Source: Flavitalea plasmicola | GTDB lineage: Bacteria; Bacteroidota; Bacteroidia; Chitinophagales; Chitinophagaceae | Assembly (NCBI RefSeq): GCF_030546645.1 | Contig: NZ_JAUOTO010000009.1 | Span: 62,001-126,000, forward strand | Length of the DNA: 64,000 nt | Direction of reading: 5' to 3' | Shown: positions 23,525 through 32,860 of the stretch, in pieces | Numbering within the stretch: the first letter of the stretch is position 1 | Layout: each line of letters begins with the position of its first letter | The notes under the pieces: model-generated | What the model saw: only the letters and a program-made list of their open reading frames with translations | Told to the model about the DNA's origin: nothing | The model's database searches: none | Made by a program: the position numbers and the translations under genes

Positions 23525-24532
23525 ATGCCCGTATTCAAAGTATCCCTGTTTATGCCTGCGGTTCACGTGGTGATATGGGCGATCCTATTGGCCATACCCG
23601 CTTTTATCTTTCACAATGCGCCAGGTGGCTCCGGAGTGCCTGGCGCATTTTTCTTTTTTACCAACCTGTATCATGTAGGGCTGTTTTATGTAAATACGTT
23701 TTTCCTTTACCCGCGGCTGATGACGAGACGGCGGTGGCCCTTGTACCTTCTTTCTTTGGTTCTTATATTGGCGGGCTCCTATTACGGGAAGCTCTCCATT
23801 ATGCAGGTGTGGGCACCGGATATCGCTGTTACTCCTTTTATACGCCGGCTGTTGTTCTTTCCACCCGTTGCTTTTTTGATGGCTTCTTTTGTCTATAGCC
23901 TGGTGAGGGACCGTATACGGCTGGACAGGATAGAAAAAGAGAGAAGGGCTGAGCGGCTTGCGGCCGAGGTGAAGTTCTTACGGCAGCAGATCAGTCCTCA
24001 TTTCCTGTTCAACATGATGACCAATATGGTGTCTTTGGCAAGGCAGGGGTCGCCATTGCTGGAGCCTTCTCTTATCAAGCTTTCCGAGCTGCTGCGCTAT
24101 TCCCTGTATGAATCGGGGGATGGAAAGATCCTTCTTTCCAGCGAGGTGGCATTGGTGAGAAATTTTGTAGACCTGCAGCAGCTGCGTTTTGGAGAGGATG
24201 TGGAAATTCGAATGGATATGCCCGATCCCGGGACGGGGGCAGTGATCGAGCCGATGTTGCTGATCCCTTTTGTGGAAAATGCTTTTAAGCATGGCATCGG
24301 GATGGTGAAGCATGCTTTTATCCATGTTGAATTGAGGTGGGAGGGGAGCGAGCTTTATTTTATGGTCAGCAATAATTATAACAAAGATAGCCTGGTGAAA
24401 GATAAAAGTCCCGGCATCGGGCTGGCCAATACGCGCAGCCGGCTGGAACTTTTATATCCCGGTCGTCATAAGTTGCGTATTACGGATAAGGACGAAATTT
24501 ACACGGTGGAATTAAATCTTGTGCTGTCATGA
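23525..24532 (+). CDS. LytS/YehU-type sensor histidine kinase
   Basis: The ATG at 23525 (MPVFKVSLF) gives 335 residues; an upstream in-frame ATG at 23486 would add 13 residues with no family support. Four membrane segments fill residues 1-130, with no large sensor domain. The His_kinase domain (about 145-225) has QQISPHFLFNMMTN with the phospho-acceptor His, and the HATPase region has PFVENAFKHG and GIGLANTRSRLELLYP. This is the standard Bacteroidota partner of a LytTR regulator, and the next gene overlaps its stop by 4 bp. The signal is unknown. Confidence 0.93.
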   Translation: MPVFKVSLFMPAVHVVIWAILLAIPAFIFHNAPGGSGVPGAFFFFTNLYHVGLFYVNTFFLYPRLMTRRRWPLYLLSLVLILAGSYYGKLSIMQVWAPDIAVTPFIRRLLFFPPVAFLMASFVYSLVRDRIRLDRIEKERRAERLAAEVKFLRQQISPHFLFNMMTNMVSLARQGSPLLEPSLIKLSELLRYSLYESGDGKILLSSEVALVRNFVDLQQLRFGEDVEIRMDMPDPGTGAVIEPMLLIPFVENAFKHGIGMVKHAFIHVELRWEGSELYFMVSNNYNKDSLVKDKSPGIGLANTRSRLELLYPGRHKLRITDKDEIYTVELNLVLS

Positions 24533-25221
24533 TGAATTGCATTGCCGTCGATGATGAGAAGCTGGTGCTGGACCTGTTGGTCGACAATATTCAGCGGGTG
24601 CCATTTCTGCGATGTGTAGCGAGGTGCCGGAATGCGCTGGAAGCGGCTGAGGTCCTTCATAGGCACAGTGTGGACCTTATATTCTTAGATATACAGATGC
24701 CGGGGCTGAGCGGACTTCAGTTCCTGGCATCCCTGCCCACTCCGCCCATGGTGATCTTTGTAACGGCCTACCAGGAGCATGCGGTGGAGGGGTTTAACCT
24801 GCATGCAGTGGATTATCTGCTAAAGCCTGTGTCTTTTGAAAGGTTTTTGAAAGCGTGTAACCGGGCGCAGGAACTTTTTAACCTGAAGGCGGGGGCGGGG
24901 GAGCAGCCGGATTATTTCTTTGTGTATGTGGAGTACAACCTGGAGAAGATACATATTCCTTCCATTCTGTATATCGAAGGGATGAAAGACTATGTGAAAG
25001 TGTATATGGAAGGCAGCGCCCGACCCTTGATCACGAAAATGAGCATGAAGGCAATGGAGGAAAAGCTGGCGGGAAGGCGGTTTGCCCGTATTCACCGAAG
25101 CTATATCGTGCATGCCGATAAAGTGTCGTCTATCCGGCGGGACCTGGTAGTGGTGGGAAAAGCTGAACTGCCCCTAAGCGAAAATTACCGGGGCAACCTG
25201 AGCGCATTATTGCGGTTTTGA
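24529..25221 (+). CDS. LytTR family response regulator
   Basis: A 230-residue regulator. The receiver domain (1-118) has acidic residues Asp8/Asp9 and the phospho-acceptor Asp54 (IFLDIQMPGLSG). The LytTR DNA-binding domain (about 132-228) includes ILYIEGMKDYVKVYM and FARIHRSYIVHADKVS. The start overlaps the upstream kinase stop (ATGA), so the pair is coupled. LytTR regulators bind beta-strand-recognised direct repeats. The target is unknown; the GH16 gene next door is a possibility only. The 3' end overlaps the convergent membrane-protein gene by 15 bp. Confidence 0.95.
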   Translation: MMNCIAVDDEKLVLDLLVDNIQRVPFLRCVARCRNALEAAEVLHRHSVDLIFLDIQMPGLSGLQFLASLPTPPMVIFVTAYQEHAVEGFNLHAVDYLLKPVSFERFLKACNRAQELFNLKAGAGEQPDYFFVYVEYNLEKIHIPSILYIEGMKDYVKVYMEGSARPLITKMSMKAMEEKLAGRRFARIHRSYIVHADKVSSIRRDLVVVGKAELPLSENYRGNLSALLRF

Positions 25222-25875
25222 CCGGGGGAGGCAGGCTCCTGCGACGATGAGCCAGACCATGGCGGGAAAGCGGGCCAGGGGAAGCAGGAAGGACAGCTGC
25301 GGCAGGATCATGCTGAGTGTGGACAGTTCGGCAAGGGCGGCAATGACAATGCCAGCGATGGCCCAGCCATTGGGCAGGAGCTTTAGCAACAGGCATGGCA
25401 CGGCGATGCCTGCTATCAATAGCCCAAGGGCGGCTGTATGTGCTGCGCCGCCAGCAACGAAGCCCAGGAGCTGCAGGCTTCTCATGGTGTCAAAAGTATT
25501 TGCTGCCCCTGGTTGGGAAAGCACCCAGCTGACGAGCCCTGAGAATGCAAGGAAGGTCGAGGCGGCTATGCCGCCTGCCAGGGCGATGTGCGGGCCGGTG
25601 GCGGTGATCCCCAGAAAGCGGAGCCGGCTGGTGAGAGATGCGGTAAGGATCGCCAATGCGATGGCCGATCCCAACTGAAGGAAGCCGCTCAGTTTGACTA
25701 CATTTGGAAAGGTTAGAAAGTACTGCTGGGAGAGCCAGGGGTTGCCATAAGGCATGGGTATGGGCGCGTTATGCGTCAATATACGGGAAAGGACGATGCT
25801 GCTCAGGAAGAGCAGGGTAAAGATCCCGGCTACGCCGGCCGGGGGCGGGCCTTTATGGGTGGATATAGCTGCCAT
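25207..25875 (-). CDS. Multi-pass membrane protein of unknown function
   Basis: I do not recognise the family. The 222-residue protein has six to seven hydrophobic segments (about 15-33, 60-82, 93-116, 130-152, 154-170, 173-190 and 195-215), short loops and a basic C-terminal end (PRSKPQ). It is rich in Ala, Gly and Leu, with no catalytic motif. It converges on the LytTR regulator gene with a 15-bp overlap and is followed upstream by a DUF2059 gene on the same strand, 77 bp apart. The ATG at 25875 is the start. Confidence 0.7.
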   Translation of the reverse strand: MAAISTHKGPPPAGVAGIFTLLFLSSIVLSRILTHNAPIPMPYGNPWLSQQYFLTFPNVVKLSGFLQLGSAIALAILTASLTSRLRFLGITATGPHIALAGGIAASTFLAFSGLVSWVLSQPGAANTFDTMRSLQLLGFVAGGAAHTAALGLLIAGIAVPCLLLKLLPNGWAIAGIVIAALAELSTLSMILPQLSFLLPLARFPAMVWLIVAGACLPRSKPQ

Positions 25876-25952
25876 GCGTTTTTGAAGTAAGTTAGTTTAC
25901 GCAAGGCGGCATGGGGGTAAAGAATCGACAGGACAGGAAGATGCGTCGACGG

Positions 25953-26417
25953 TCATCCTTCCTTTATATATCCTTTTTGCTGCAATTTCAGGAACACTTT
26001 TTTAGCCAGCTCCTGGCCCCAGTCCTGGCCTATCTGCATGGACTCCTGCATGACGACGGGTAATTTGGCAAGGACTTTCTGGCCGAGGGGAGAGGTGTAA
26101 AAAACGATCATGCCTTCGATCTCTTCGGCGGTGAAATTGCGATCGTACACGGGGATGACCATGTTCACCAGATCTTCCGGTCTTATTTCTTTCATGAAGT
26201 CGCTCCAAAATGAGGAGTCTACGTTGGTGTAATGGCTTTTGAAATTCGTGATCATCGATTCCATCACCTGTATGCCCAATTTGCCGGAGCCGGTGAGCGT
26301 CAGCATCCTCCTGATGTTCTTTATTTTAGGCGTTTCGATCGTGGAGACGGTGGTCTCCTGCGCGGAGAGAAGGTATGATGATAATAATAATGTGATGCAA
26401 AGCAGGACTCTGGACAT
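25953..26417 (-). CDS. Exported DUF2059 domain protein
   Basis: The ATG at 26417 (MSRVLLCITLLLSSYLLSAQ) gives 154 residues with a clear signal peptide, so it is preferred over a GTG further upstream. The body (about 40-150) matches DUF2059: RRMLTLTGSGKLGIQVM, then MVIPVYDRNFTAEEIEGMIVFY and SPLGQKVLAKLPVV. These small helical proteins are periplasmic with unknown function. It is divergent from the amidase-P450 pair by 80 bp. Confidence 0.87.
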   Translation of the reverse strand: MSRVLLCITLLLSSYLLSAQETTVSTIETPKIKNIRRMLTLTGSGKLGIQVMESMITNFKSHYTNVDSSFWSDFMKEIRPEDLVNMVIPVYDRNFTAEEIEGMIVFYTSPLGQKVLAKLPVVMQESMQIGQDWGQELAKKVFLKLQQKGYIKEG

Positions 26418-26497
26418 TTTTATGGATTTTAGACTACTTAAAAACGCAGCGGTGAGGTGCTTATTATTTATGTATATTCGAAAAAACACCTATTCCC

Positions 26498-28075
26498 ATG
26501 CGTCGACGCGATTTTCTCAAAAATGGGTCAATCTCGGGGCTTTCCCTGATGGCATTGCTGAATGAGGGGCCCCGTGCATTTGTCTTTAAGGAAGCTACGA
26601 TCGATCAGCTGCAGGCTTTCATGGCTTCGGGGAAATACACTTCCCGGGCGCTGACCGAGGCTTATTTACAATGGAGCGGAGAGACAGATAAGAGCGGGCC
26701 GATGCTTCACGCCGTGCTGGAGTTCAATCCGGATGCACTTGCTATTGCGGACCAGCTGGATAAGGAGCGAAAGGCGGGCAAGGTGCGGGGGCCTTTGCAT
26801 GGAATACCCATATTGGTAAAGGATAATATCGATACGGGAGATAAGATGATGACGACGGCGGGATCGTTGGCTTTATTGGGACATAGGGCGAAGGAGGATG
26901 CATTTATTGTCAAAAAGCTTCGGGAGGCGGGGGCTGTCCTGCTGGGCAAGACCAATCTCAGCGAATGGGCTAATTTCCGGAGCAGCAGGAGTACCAGTGG
27001 TTGGAGCAGCAGGGGTGGCCAGACGAAGAACCCCTATGTGCTTGACCGTAATCCTTCCGGGTCCAGTGCCGGGTCCGGGGCCGCAGTGGCGGCCAACTTG
27101 TGCGCCATTGCCATCGGGACGGAGACGGATGGCTCGATTGTAAGCCCTTCTTCCAATAATGGTATTGTAGGGATCAAGCCTACGGTAGGCCTTTGGAGCC
27201 GGAGCGGGATCATTCCTATCTCTGCCACGCAGGATACGGCGGGGCCGATGGCGCGTACGGTGAAGGATGCGGCTATATTGCTGGGTGCGCTGGCCGGTGT
27301 CGATGAGAACGATCCTGTGACGAAGCAAAGTATGGGGCGGACGGAGCGGGACTACACGAGGTATTGTTTGGCGGATGGATTGAAAAAGAAAAAGATCGGG
27401 ATTGAAAAGTCCCAATTAAAGGGGCACGAAGGGGTGGTGGCCCTGTATCAGCAGGCGATAGCCGTGATGAAGCAGCAGGGAGCGGAGATCGTGGAGGTGG
27501 AGCTACTGGCTCCTATCAAGGAGCTGGGTTCTACGGAGTTCACTGTATTACAATACGAGTTCAAGGATGGATTGAATAAATACCTGGCGGGCGCCGGTGT
27601 GGAAGGTATCCGTTCGCTGGCCGACGTGATCGATTTTAATCGTAAGCATGAGGCGAAGGCCATGCCCTATTTCAAACAGGAGACGCTGGAGAGCAGCGAG
27701 GCAAAAGGCGGCCTTGACAGCAAGGAGTATATAGACGCGCTGGCCAGCTCTACCAGTGCGCGCAAGATCATCGATGATCTCATGATGAAAAATCAGCTGG
27801 ATGCGCTGGTAGGCGTCACCAGCGGCCCTGCCATTTGTACCGACCTGGTGCTGGGTGGCTATGGGTCCGGTTTTTCCTTTTCGTCTCCTGCCGCGAAGGC
27901 GGGTTATCCGCATATCACTGTCCCCATGGGGGCGGTGCAGGGATTGCCTGTCGGATTGTCTTTTGTGGGCGGGGCTTACCAGGAAGGTGCGTTGCTGACG
28001 GTGGCGTACAGCTACGAGCAGGCCAGCAGGAAAAGGATGGCGCCGGAATTCAAAGCTACCTTATTGCCTGTATGA
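26498..28075 (+). CDS. Exported amidase signature family hydrolase
   Basis: A 525-residue protein. The N-terminus MRRRDFLKNGSISGLSLMAL looks like a Tat-type signal. The amidase-signature core has the Ser-Ser-Lys triad: Lys108 (PILVKDNIDTG), cis-Ser near 189/190 (NPSGSSAGSGAAVAAN) and nucleophile Ser213 (GTETDGSIVSPS), plus QDTAGPMART. These enzymes hydrolyse amides in the manner of peptide amidase or GatA. The substrate is unknown, and a folded periplasmic enzyme is inferred from the signal. Its stop overlaps the start of a cytochrome P450 (ATGA), so the two are expressed together. Confidence 0.92.
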   Translation: MRRRDFLKNGSISGLSLMALLNEGPRAFVFKEATIDQLQAFMASGKYTSRALTEAYLQWSGETDKSGPMLHAVLEFNPDALAIADQLDKERKAGKVRGPLHGIPILVKDNIDTGDKMMTTAGSLALLGHRAKEDAFIVKKLREAGAVLLGKTNLSEWANFRSSRSTSGWSSRGGQTKNPYVLDRNPSGSSAGSGAAVAANLCAIAIGTETDGSIVSPSSNNGIVGIKPTVGLWSRSGIIPISATQDTAGPMARTVKDAAILLGALAGVDENDPVTKQSMGRTERDYTRYCLADGLKKKKIGIEKSQLKGHEGVVALYQQAIAVMKQQGAEIVEVELLAPIKELGSTEFTVLQYEFKDGLNKYLAGAGVEGIRSLADVIDFNRKHEAKAMPYFKQETLESSEAKGGLDSKEYIDALASSTSARKIIDDLMMKNQLDALVGVTSGPAICTDLVLGGYGSGFSFSSPAAKAGYPHITVPMGAVQGLPVGLSFVGGAYQEGALLTVAYSYEQASRKRMAPEFKATLLPV

Positions 28076-29412
28076 AAATCTATAACGAGCAATATAAGAT
28101 CCCGGATGGGTATTCCACTATCACGCTTATTCTTCGAAGCTTCCGGTATTTCCGCCGCAATACTGTCAATGCCATCCGGCTGAACATGGAAAAGTTCGGG
28201 GATGCGTACTCTGTTATCTTTCCGGGTAAGAAACTGGTCATCATTACCCAGGACCTTGCTTTTATCCAGTATGTCTTAAGGGACAATCATACCAACTACT
28301 GTAAATCGGAGTTCACCACCGGGAAGGTGGGGCGTATGTTTGGAAAGGGACTGCTTTTTTCCAACGGCAATTACTGGCTGCAGCAAAGAAGGTTAATACA
28401 GCCGGGCTTCCATGCAAAGCGGCTGCAGGGGCTGTACTCGATCATGGTGGAGACGATTGAAAAGACCATCGCCGACTGGCCTACGGGAGAAGGGATCGAC
28501 GTATATCCGCTGATCTACCAACTGGCATTTAAGATCATCCTCCGAAGTCTATTCGATATTGGTCTCTCGCCGGAGACGATGCAGGAGATGAGTTTTCTTT
28601 TTAACAAGCTGCAGGATTTTGTGGTGAAGGATGTGAATCGTCCGCTGCGTAAGCTCACGTATTTCATCAGCCGGCAGGACAAGATCAACCTGCGGCGGAG
28701 GGAGCGGATGCGGGAGATCGTACGGAACATCATTGCTGAGCGGAGAAATGACGCGGGTGAGCATAATGATCTGCTGGACATGCTGCTTGGCGCCCGGTAC
28801 GAGGATACGGGAGCGTCCATGTCGGAGGAGCAGATCATCGACGAGGTGCTGGTGTTGCTGCTGGCGGGTCATGAAACCACGGCCAATACCTTGTCCTGGC
28901 TGCTGTCGCAGGTGTCCGGTAAGCCGGACGTCCTTGCAAGATTGAAAGAGATCTCGGAAAGTATTCCTGCTCATGACAGTATACGGAACGATTATATCAA
29001 TGCTGTCATCAATGAATCGATGCGGCTGCGACCTGCTGCCTTCATGACGGACAGGGTAGCTATCATGGATGATCGTTATGGGCCGTGGGTCTACCCCAAG
29101 GGAGCCGTCGTGCTGCCTTTCTTTTATGGCCTGCACCGGCATAAGGACCATTGGCAGGATGCCGAAGCATTCCTGCCAGAGCGATTTATCGACGAGGCCG
29201 GGAAGCTGCGTAAGATGCCTGCTTTCTTTCCCTTTGGAGCGGGGCCCCGGCTTTGTATCGGCAATAATTTCGCTATGGCAGAAATGTGCTTATTTGTCCA
29301 TGCTTTCTTTCGGGCGTTTACCATCGCTGCTACGGGTCAGACGCCCGTCATGCTGCCGCTGATCACACTGCGCCCCGACAAGGTGGTGCTGCAAGTGCAG
29401 CGCAAAGGCTGA
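28072..29412 (+). CDS. Cytochrome P450
   Basis: The ATG at 28072, overlapping the amidase stop, gives 446 residues. Motifs are in order: I-helix AGHETTA (265-271), ExxR at Glu315-Arg318 (INESMRLRP), PERF near 369, and the heme-binding loop FGAGPRLCIGN with the cysteine ligand Cys395. There is no N-terminal membrane anchor, so it is a soluble bacterial P450 needing separate ferredoxin/reductase partners, none of which are in the window. It resembles the CYP110/CYP102-like fatty-acid-hydroxylase branch, but the substrate cannot be fixed. Translational coupling to an amidase is unusual and hints at a shared substrate. Confidence 0.94.
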   Translation: MKIYNEQYKIPDGYSTITLILRSFRYFRRNTVNAIRLNMEKFGDAYSVIFPGKKLVIITQDLAFIQYVLRDNHTNYCKSEFTTGKVGRMFGKGLLFSNGNYWLQQRRLIQPGFHAKRLQGLYSIMVETIEKTIADWPTGEGIDVYPLIYQLAFKIILRSLFDIGLSPETMQEMSFLFNKLQDFVVKDVNRPLRKLTYFISRQDKINLRRRERMREIVRNIIAERRNDAGEHNDLLDMLLGARYEDTGASMSEEQIIDEVLVLLLAGHETTANTLSWLLSQVSGKPDVLARLKEISESIPAHDSIRNDYINAVINESMRLRPAAFMTDRVAIMDDRYGPWVYPKGAVVLPFFYGLHRHKDHWQDAEAFLPERFIDEAGKLRKMPAFFPFGAGPRLCIGNNFAMAEMCLFVHAFFRAFTIAATGQTPVMLPLITLRPDKVVLQVQRKG

Positions 29413-29421
29413 ACTTCTTAC

Positions 29422-30948
29422 TTATTTTGACGTGTCCTGGATAAATGCCGCCACATCTTTCTTAAATGCCACCAGCGAAGGCAGATGGATATACATCATA
29501 TGCCCGGCCGGGTAATATTTCATCGTGACGTTGGCGCGGATCTTTTTTTCCAGGCCCATGTGGTCAAAAGTGTATTCGGTCCCGAAGAAGGGGGTGGCCA
29601 GGTCGTAATACCCGTTGAGCACCAGGATCTTCAGGTTGGGATTTTTGCTCATGATGCCGGCCAGGTCCACGCTGGTATTGGGCATGACAGGGAAGCCGTC
29701 CCCCCCATTGGCGGCGTGATGCCAGTCCCATTTAAAGCCTTCTGCCCCATAGGCTGATACGTGATAGGAGTAGTTCTTGTTAACCTTTAGCTCCGTGTAA
29801 TAATAGTTCATGAAAGCAGCGATATAGGGCGGGCTGATCTGCGTGCTTTGCGGGTCGTCATTGGAGAACTGGCTCAGCAGGTCCTGGTTAATGCCTTTGT
29901 AGCGGGCGTCCAGGCGGCCTACCATCTGGTGTTCGTCGCGGAGCAGCTCCTGCGTGAAAGCGGGCTCGGAGACGCGGAGGTTGGCCTTGGTCCAATAGTC
30001 CTTGCTAATTCCTGTATAGCCGGAGAGCTTAGCGGCTATTTGTCCTTTTTCCGCATCGGTGAGGGCGTCGCCTTTCTGGAGGGCTGTGGCATATTCTCCC
30101 TGTGAGAAGCTCCGTACTTCTTTCAGGAAGGCTTCCAGGTCGGCGGGTTTGCTGGCCAGCTTGTTGTGAAAATAAGCCACGGCTGCATAAGTAGGTATGT
30201 AGAGCACATGGGAGATATCATCCTGGAAGGTCAGGGTATGGATGTCCAGGACGGAGGAGACCAGGACTACGCCATTGAGCTGTAATCCCAGGTTGTCCTG
30301 GAGATAGCTGGCGATGCCGGCGGATCGGGTGGTGCCATAGCTTTCTCCCAGCAGGTATTTGGGAGAGTTCCATCTGTCATTCTCCTTTATATATTGTGAG
30401 ATGAACTGGCTAACGGACTTAATGTCCTGGTCGACGCCCCAGAAGTCTTTGTTGGTGGCTTTGCCGATGGGGTGGCTCAGTCCCGTGCCGATGGGGTCGA
30501 CCATGACCAGGTCTGTAACGTCGATGATGGAATGATCGTTGTCTTCCAGCTTATAGGGTGGGGGAGGCGTGAAGGTGGGATCATTGATGGCGATGCGGCG
30601 GGGTCCGAGCGCGCCCAGGTGCAGCCACATGGAAGAAGAGCCGGGGCCGCCATTGTATGCGAAGGTCAGGGGGCGATGAGATACGTCGGGTTCGCCGTCC
30701 TTGATATAGGCGGTGTAGCCGAACAAGGCGATGGATTCATCTTTTTCGTTCTTCAGGAGGAGGGTCCCTGCCACGGCTGTATAGGTAATGGGTTTGCCGT
30801 CTATTTTTATCGTGTGTTTGGTTATAGACTTGTCAGGTTTGGTTATGATGCTGGTATCCTGTGGGGGAATGGGCGCCGGTTGTGCTTTTGCGGTCAGGGT
30901 GGCTAATAGGATGGCGATGGCCAACACGATTGTGATGGGTTTTCTCAT
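29422..30948 (-). CDS. Exported S10 family serine carboxypeptidase-like protein
   Basis: A 508-residue exported protein (signal peptide about 1-22, ending TAKAQ). It has the S10 features: NGGPGSSSMWLHLGALGP near 99-116 (oxyanion region), the nucleophile Ser203 in LLGESYGTTR, an Asp in LNGYYDLATPFF, and the final His in YYPAGHMMYIH. This alpha/beta-hydrolase peptidase removes C-terminal residues from peptides, probably in the periplasm. It converges on the P450 gene 9 bp away. The ATG at 30948 is the start. Confidence 0.92.
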   Translation of the reverse strand: MRKPITIVLAIAILLATLTAKAQPAPIPPQDTSIITKPDKSITKHTIKIDGKPITYTAVAGTLLLKNEKDESIALFGYTAYIKDGEPDVSHRPLTFAYNGGPGSSSMWLHLGALGPRRIAINDPTFTPPPPYKLEDNDHSIIDVTDLVMVDPIGTGLSHPIGKATNKDFWGVDQDIKSVSQFISQYIKENDRWNSPKYLLGESYGTTRSAGIASYLQDNLGLQLNGVVLVSSVLDIHTLTFQDDISHVLYIPTYAAVAYFHNKLASKPADLEAFLKEVRSFSQGEYATALQKGDALTDAEKGQIAAKLSGYTGISKDYWTKANLRVSEPAFTQELLRDEHQMVGRLDARYKGINQDLLSQFSNDDPQSTQISPPYIAAFMNYYYTELKVNKNYSYHVSAYGAEGFKWDWHHAANGGDGFPVMPNTSVDLAGIMSKNPNLKILVLNGYYDLATPFFGTEYTFDHMGLEKKIRANVTMKYYPAGHMMYIHLPSLVAFKKDVAAFIQDTSK

Positions 30949-31062
30949 ATGCTGTTTTTTTATGAATTTAGGTCTTTAAGGTAGTTTTTTCCGGGATAGG
31001 AATAAGGGGGCGATGGGATGAACGGCGGAAAATGAGTACATTTAACGGAATAATCCGCATTT

Positions 31063-31467
31063 ATGGGCGCAAAAGTACTGATGATCGAACATGATCCGGA
31101 CGACCGGAAGCTTACGGAGGAAACTTTTCGGGCCGAAGGGATGATAGGTGACATTCAATTCATCTATGGAGTCGAATTGTCGGCTTACCTGGAGGATCCT
31201 GCTAACCGGCCGCCCATGATCCTACTGAGCATGAATGCGCAACCCTACAATGGGATGGACCTGATCCGGAAGATCAGGGATACGGAAGGGTATCAACGGG
31301 TGCCTGTGATCGTGCTGAGCGAAAGCGCCTCGCCCGACGATGTGGCGTCGAGCTATTCGGCGGGCGCTACCAGCTTTATATTAAAGCCTGCCAGCTATAG
31401 TGATGCTTTATTCAAGATGAGATCATTTATCAACTACTGGTTCCGTACGGTGGAACTACCTGCTTAA
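31063..31467 (+). CDS. Single-domain receiver protein lacking the phospho-acceptor Asp
   Basis: A 134-residue stand-alone receiver-like domain. The fold is clear: VLMIEHDPDDRKLTEETF at the start, VPVIVLSESA for the beta-4 Ser/Thr, and SFILKPAS with the conserved Lys. Where the phospho-acceptor Asp should be, the sequence is MILLSMNAQP, so Ser56 replaces it. It should therefore not be phosphorylated in the normal way and may act as a protein-binding pseudo-receiver. No kinase is adjacent. It overlaps the convergent esterase gene by 12 bp. Confidence 0.88.
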   Translation: MGAKVLMIEHDPDDRKLTEETFRAEGMIGDIQFIYGVELSAYLEDPANRPPMILLSMNAQPYNGMDLIRKIRDTEGYQRVPVIVLSESASPDDVASSYSAGATSFILKPASYSDALFKMRSFINYWFRTVELPA

Positions 31468-32751
31468 CTTCTCCATTTTTTGCCGGGTGCCGGGTTCTTC
31501 ACGCAGGGTGAGCGCTTTCTGGTAACATTTTATGGCGCTGTCTTTTTGTTGTTCTGCCGCCAGCAAATCGCCCATGGAATCATACACATTGAAGCTGTTG
31601 GGATAATTCTCTATGTTGAGCTGGAAGTAGTAAGCGGCCCTGTCGAACTGGCGGCTGCCCATTAAATTATATCCCATATTATTGACGAGGGTCTCGGGCG
31701 GCAATACCTTGTAGCCCATATAGCGGCTGATGACCTTAAAGTGGGTGGTCAGCAGGGAGTCCTGTGTCCAGGTGGGCTGGAAGAATTCCGGGAAGGGAAA
31801 GGGAAGGGAATAATAGTTGAAAGTGAACCGAAGGGCATCGTATTCCGCGGGGAGGGGAAGGGAGCCGTGATCGCATTCGGGGTAGTATTTCCAGGAGAAG
31901 CGGAAGGGGGCCGGGCCGGCGGGTGGGAGGTTTTCAGGGATGGGAGGTTGACCAGAGAAAGGTTTGAACGGATAAGGTGGCTGGGGATAGGCTGCCGCCA
32001 GGGTGTTCCGCAGGGAAAAGATGGATGACATGTGGCGGGCGAACTCATTATTGGAGTCGGATCGGATAGCGATGGTGTCCAGCCCCGGAGGGGTATTGTT
32101 GGCTATGGCGAGGAATAAGGACCTGCCGGAGAATTTATTTTCCTGCAGGATGTCTTTTGCCTGTCGTAATAATTTTTGGTCGTCCCACGTCATACTAGGG
32201 TCGGTGGCAATGTACGCATTGAACAGGGCGGTGTGGTGGAGGAAGGCGTTGACGACGGTGAGTCCGCCCAGGGAGTGGCCCATGAATATCTTATAGGGGG
32301 CGGTGCGGTAGATGGAGTCGATATGGGGCATGAGCTCGTTACTGATGAAGGAGAGGAATTTTTCGCCGCCGCCGGTGCGGCTGAGAGCGGCGCTGTCCAT
32401 CCGGGGTTGACGGGTGGGGCGTGTGGGGGTGAGATCGCGCACGCGATCCGTATTGGGGATGGCAACGATGATGAGCTCCGGGAAGTCCAGGGGGCCTCTG
32501 GCTTCGCTGAGGAGCTGGATCATGGAACAAACCGAAGCGAAGTGGGTGTCGCCGTCCAGCAGATAGAGCACCGGATAGCGGCGGGGATAGAACCAGGTGT
32601 CGCCATAGCCGGAGGGAAGGTAGATATGTATGCGCCGGGGTTCGCCCAGGGTCTTCGAGTAGACGGTGTCGGTCTTGCCCAGGGTGATAGGTTGGGCATG
32701 TGTGTGGATGGAGAGGAGGATCGTTAAGACGGATAGGTATATGCGGTTCAT
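31456..32751 (-). CDS. Exported esterase (IroE/BesA-like fold) with C-terminal TPR
   Basis: A 431-residue exported protein (signal peptide about 1-19, ending HTHAQ). Residues 25-320 form an alpha/beta-hydrolase of the Esterase D / IroE type: RRYPVLYLLDGD, nucleophile Ser160 in MGHSLGGLTV, and His295 in PECDHGSLP. Residues about 350-428 hold one or two TPR units (FDRAAYYFQLNIENYPNS). Enzymes of this fold often cleave tri-ester siderophores. Its upstream neighbour on the same strand is a ferrisiderophore-type receptor (109 bp away), which supports iron release. General acyl hydrolysis is the alternative. Confidence 0.85.
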   Translation of the reverse strand: MNRIYLSVLTILLSIHTHAQPITLGKTDTVYSKTLGEPRRIHIYLPSGYGDTWFYPRRYPVLYLLDGDTHFASVCSMIQLLSEARGPLDFPELIIVAIPNTDRVRDLTPTRPTRQPRMDSAALSRTGGGEKFLSFISNELMPHIDSIYRTAPYKIFMGHSLGGLTVVNAFLHHTALFNAYIATDPSMTWDDQKLLRQAKDILQENKFSGRSLFLAIANNTPPGLDTIAIRSDSNNEFARHMSSIFSLRNTLAAAYPQPPYPFKPFSGQPPIPENLPPAGPAPFRFSWKYYPECDHGSLPLPAEYDALRFTFNYYSLPFPFPEFFQPTWTQDSLLTTHFKVISRYMGYKVLPPETLVNNMGYNLMGSRQFDRAAYYFQLNIENYPNSFNVYDSMGDLLAAEQQKDSAIKCYQKALTLREEPGTRQKMEKLSR

Positions 32752-32860
32752 CTTGCTGAATTTTCAACAAGATTAAGTTATGTGGGAAGGGTTTTTTTTC
32801 AAATGTGATGAATTAATGGAGATATGTGATGGATCGGAAGATCCCGGGTGATCATCCGCA

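Noticed and set aside
26418-26489. GTG start extending the DUF2059 protein by 24 residues
   Set aside because: The ATG at 26417 opens a clean signal peptide, and the extension would bury it.
27835-28071. Extension of the P450 frame 79 codons into the amidase gene
   Set aside because: P450 homology begins at the ATG at 28072; the extension is the amidase gene read in another frame.
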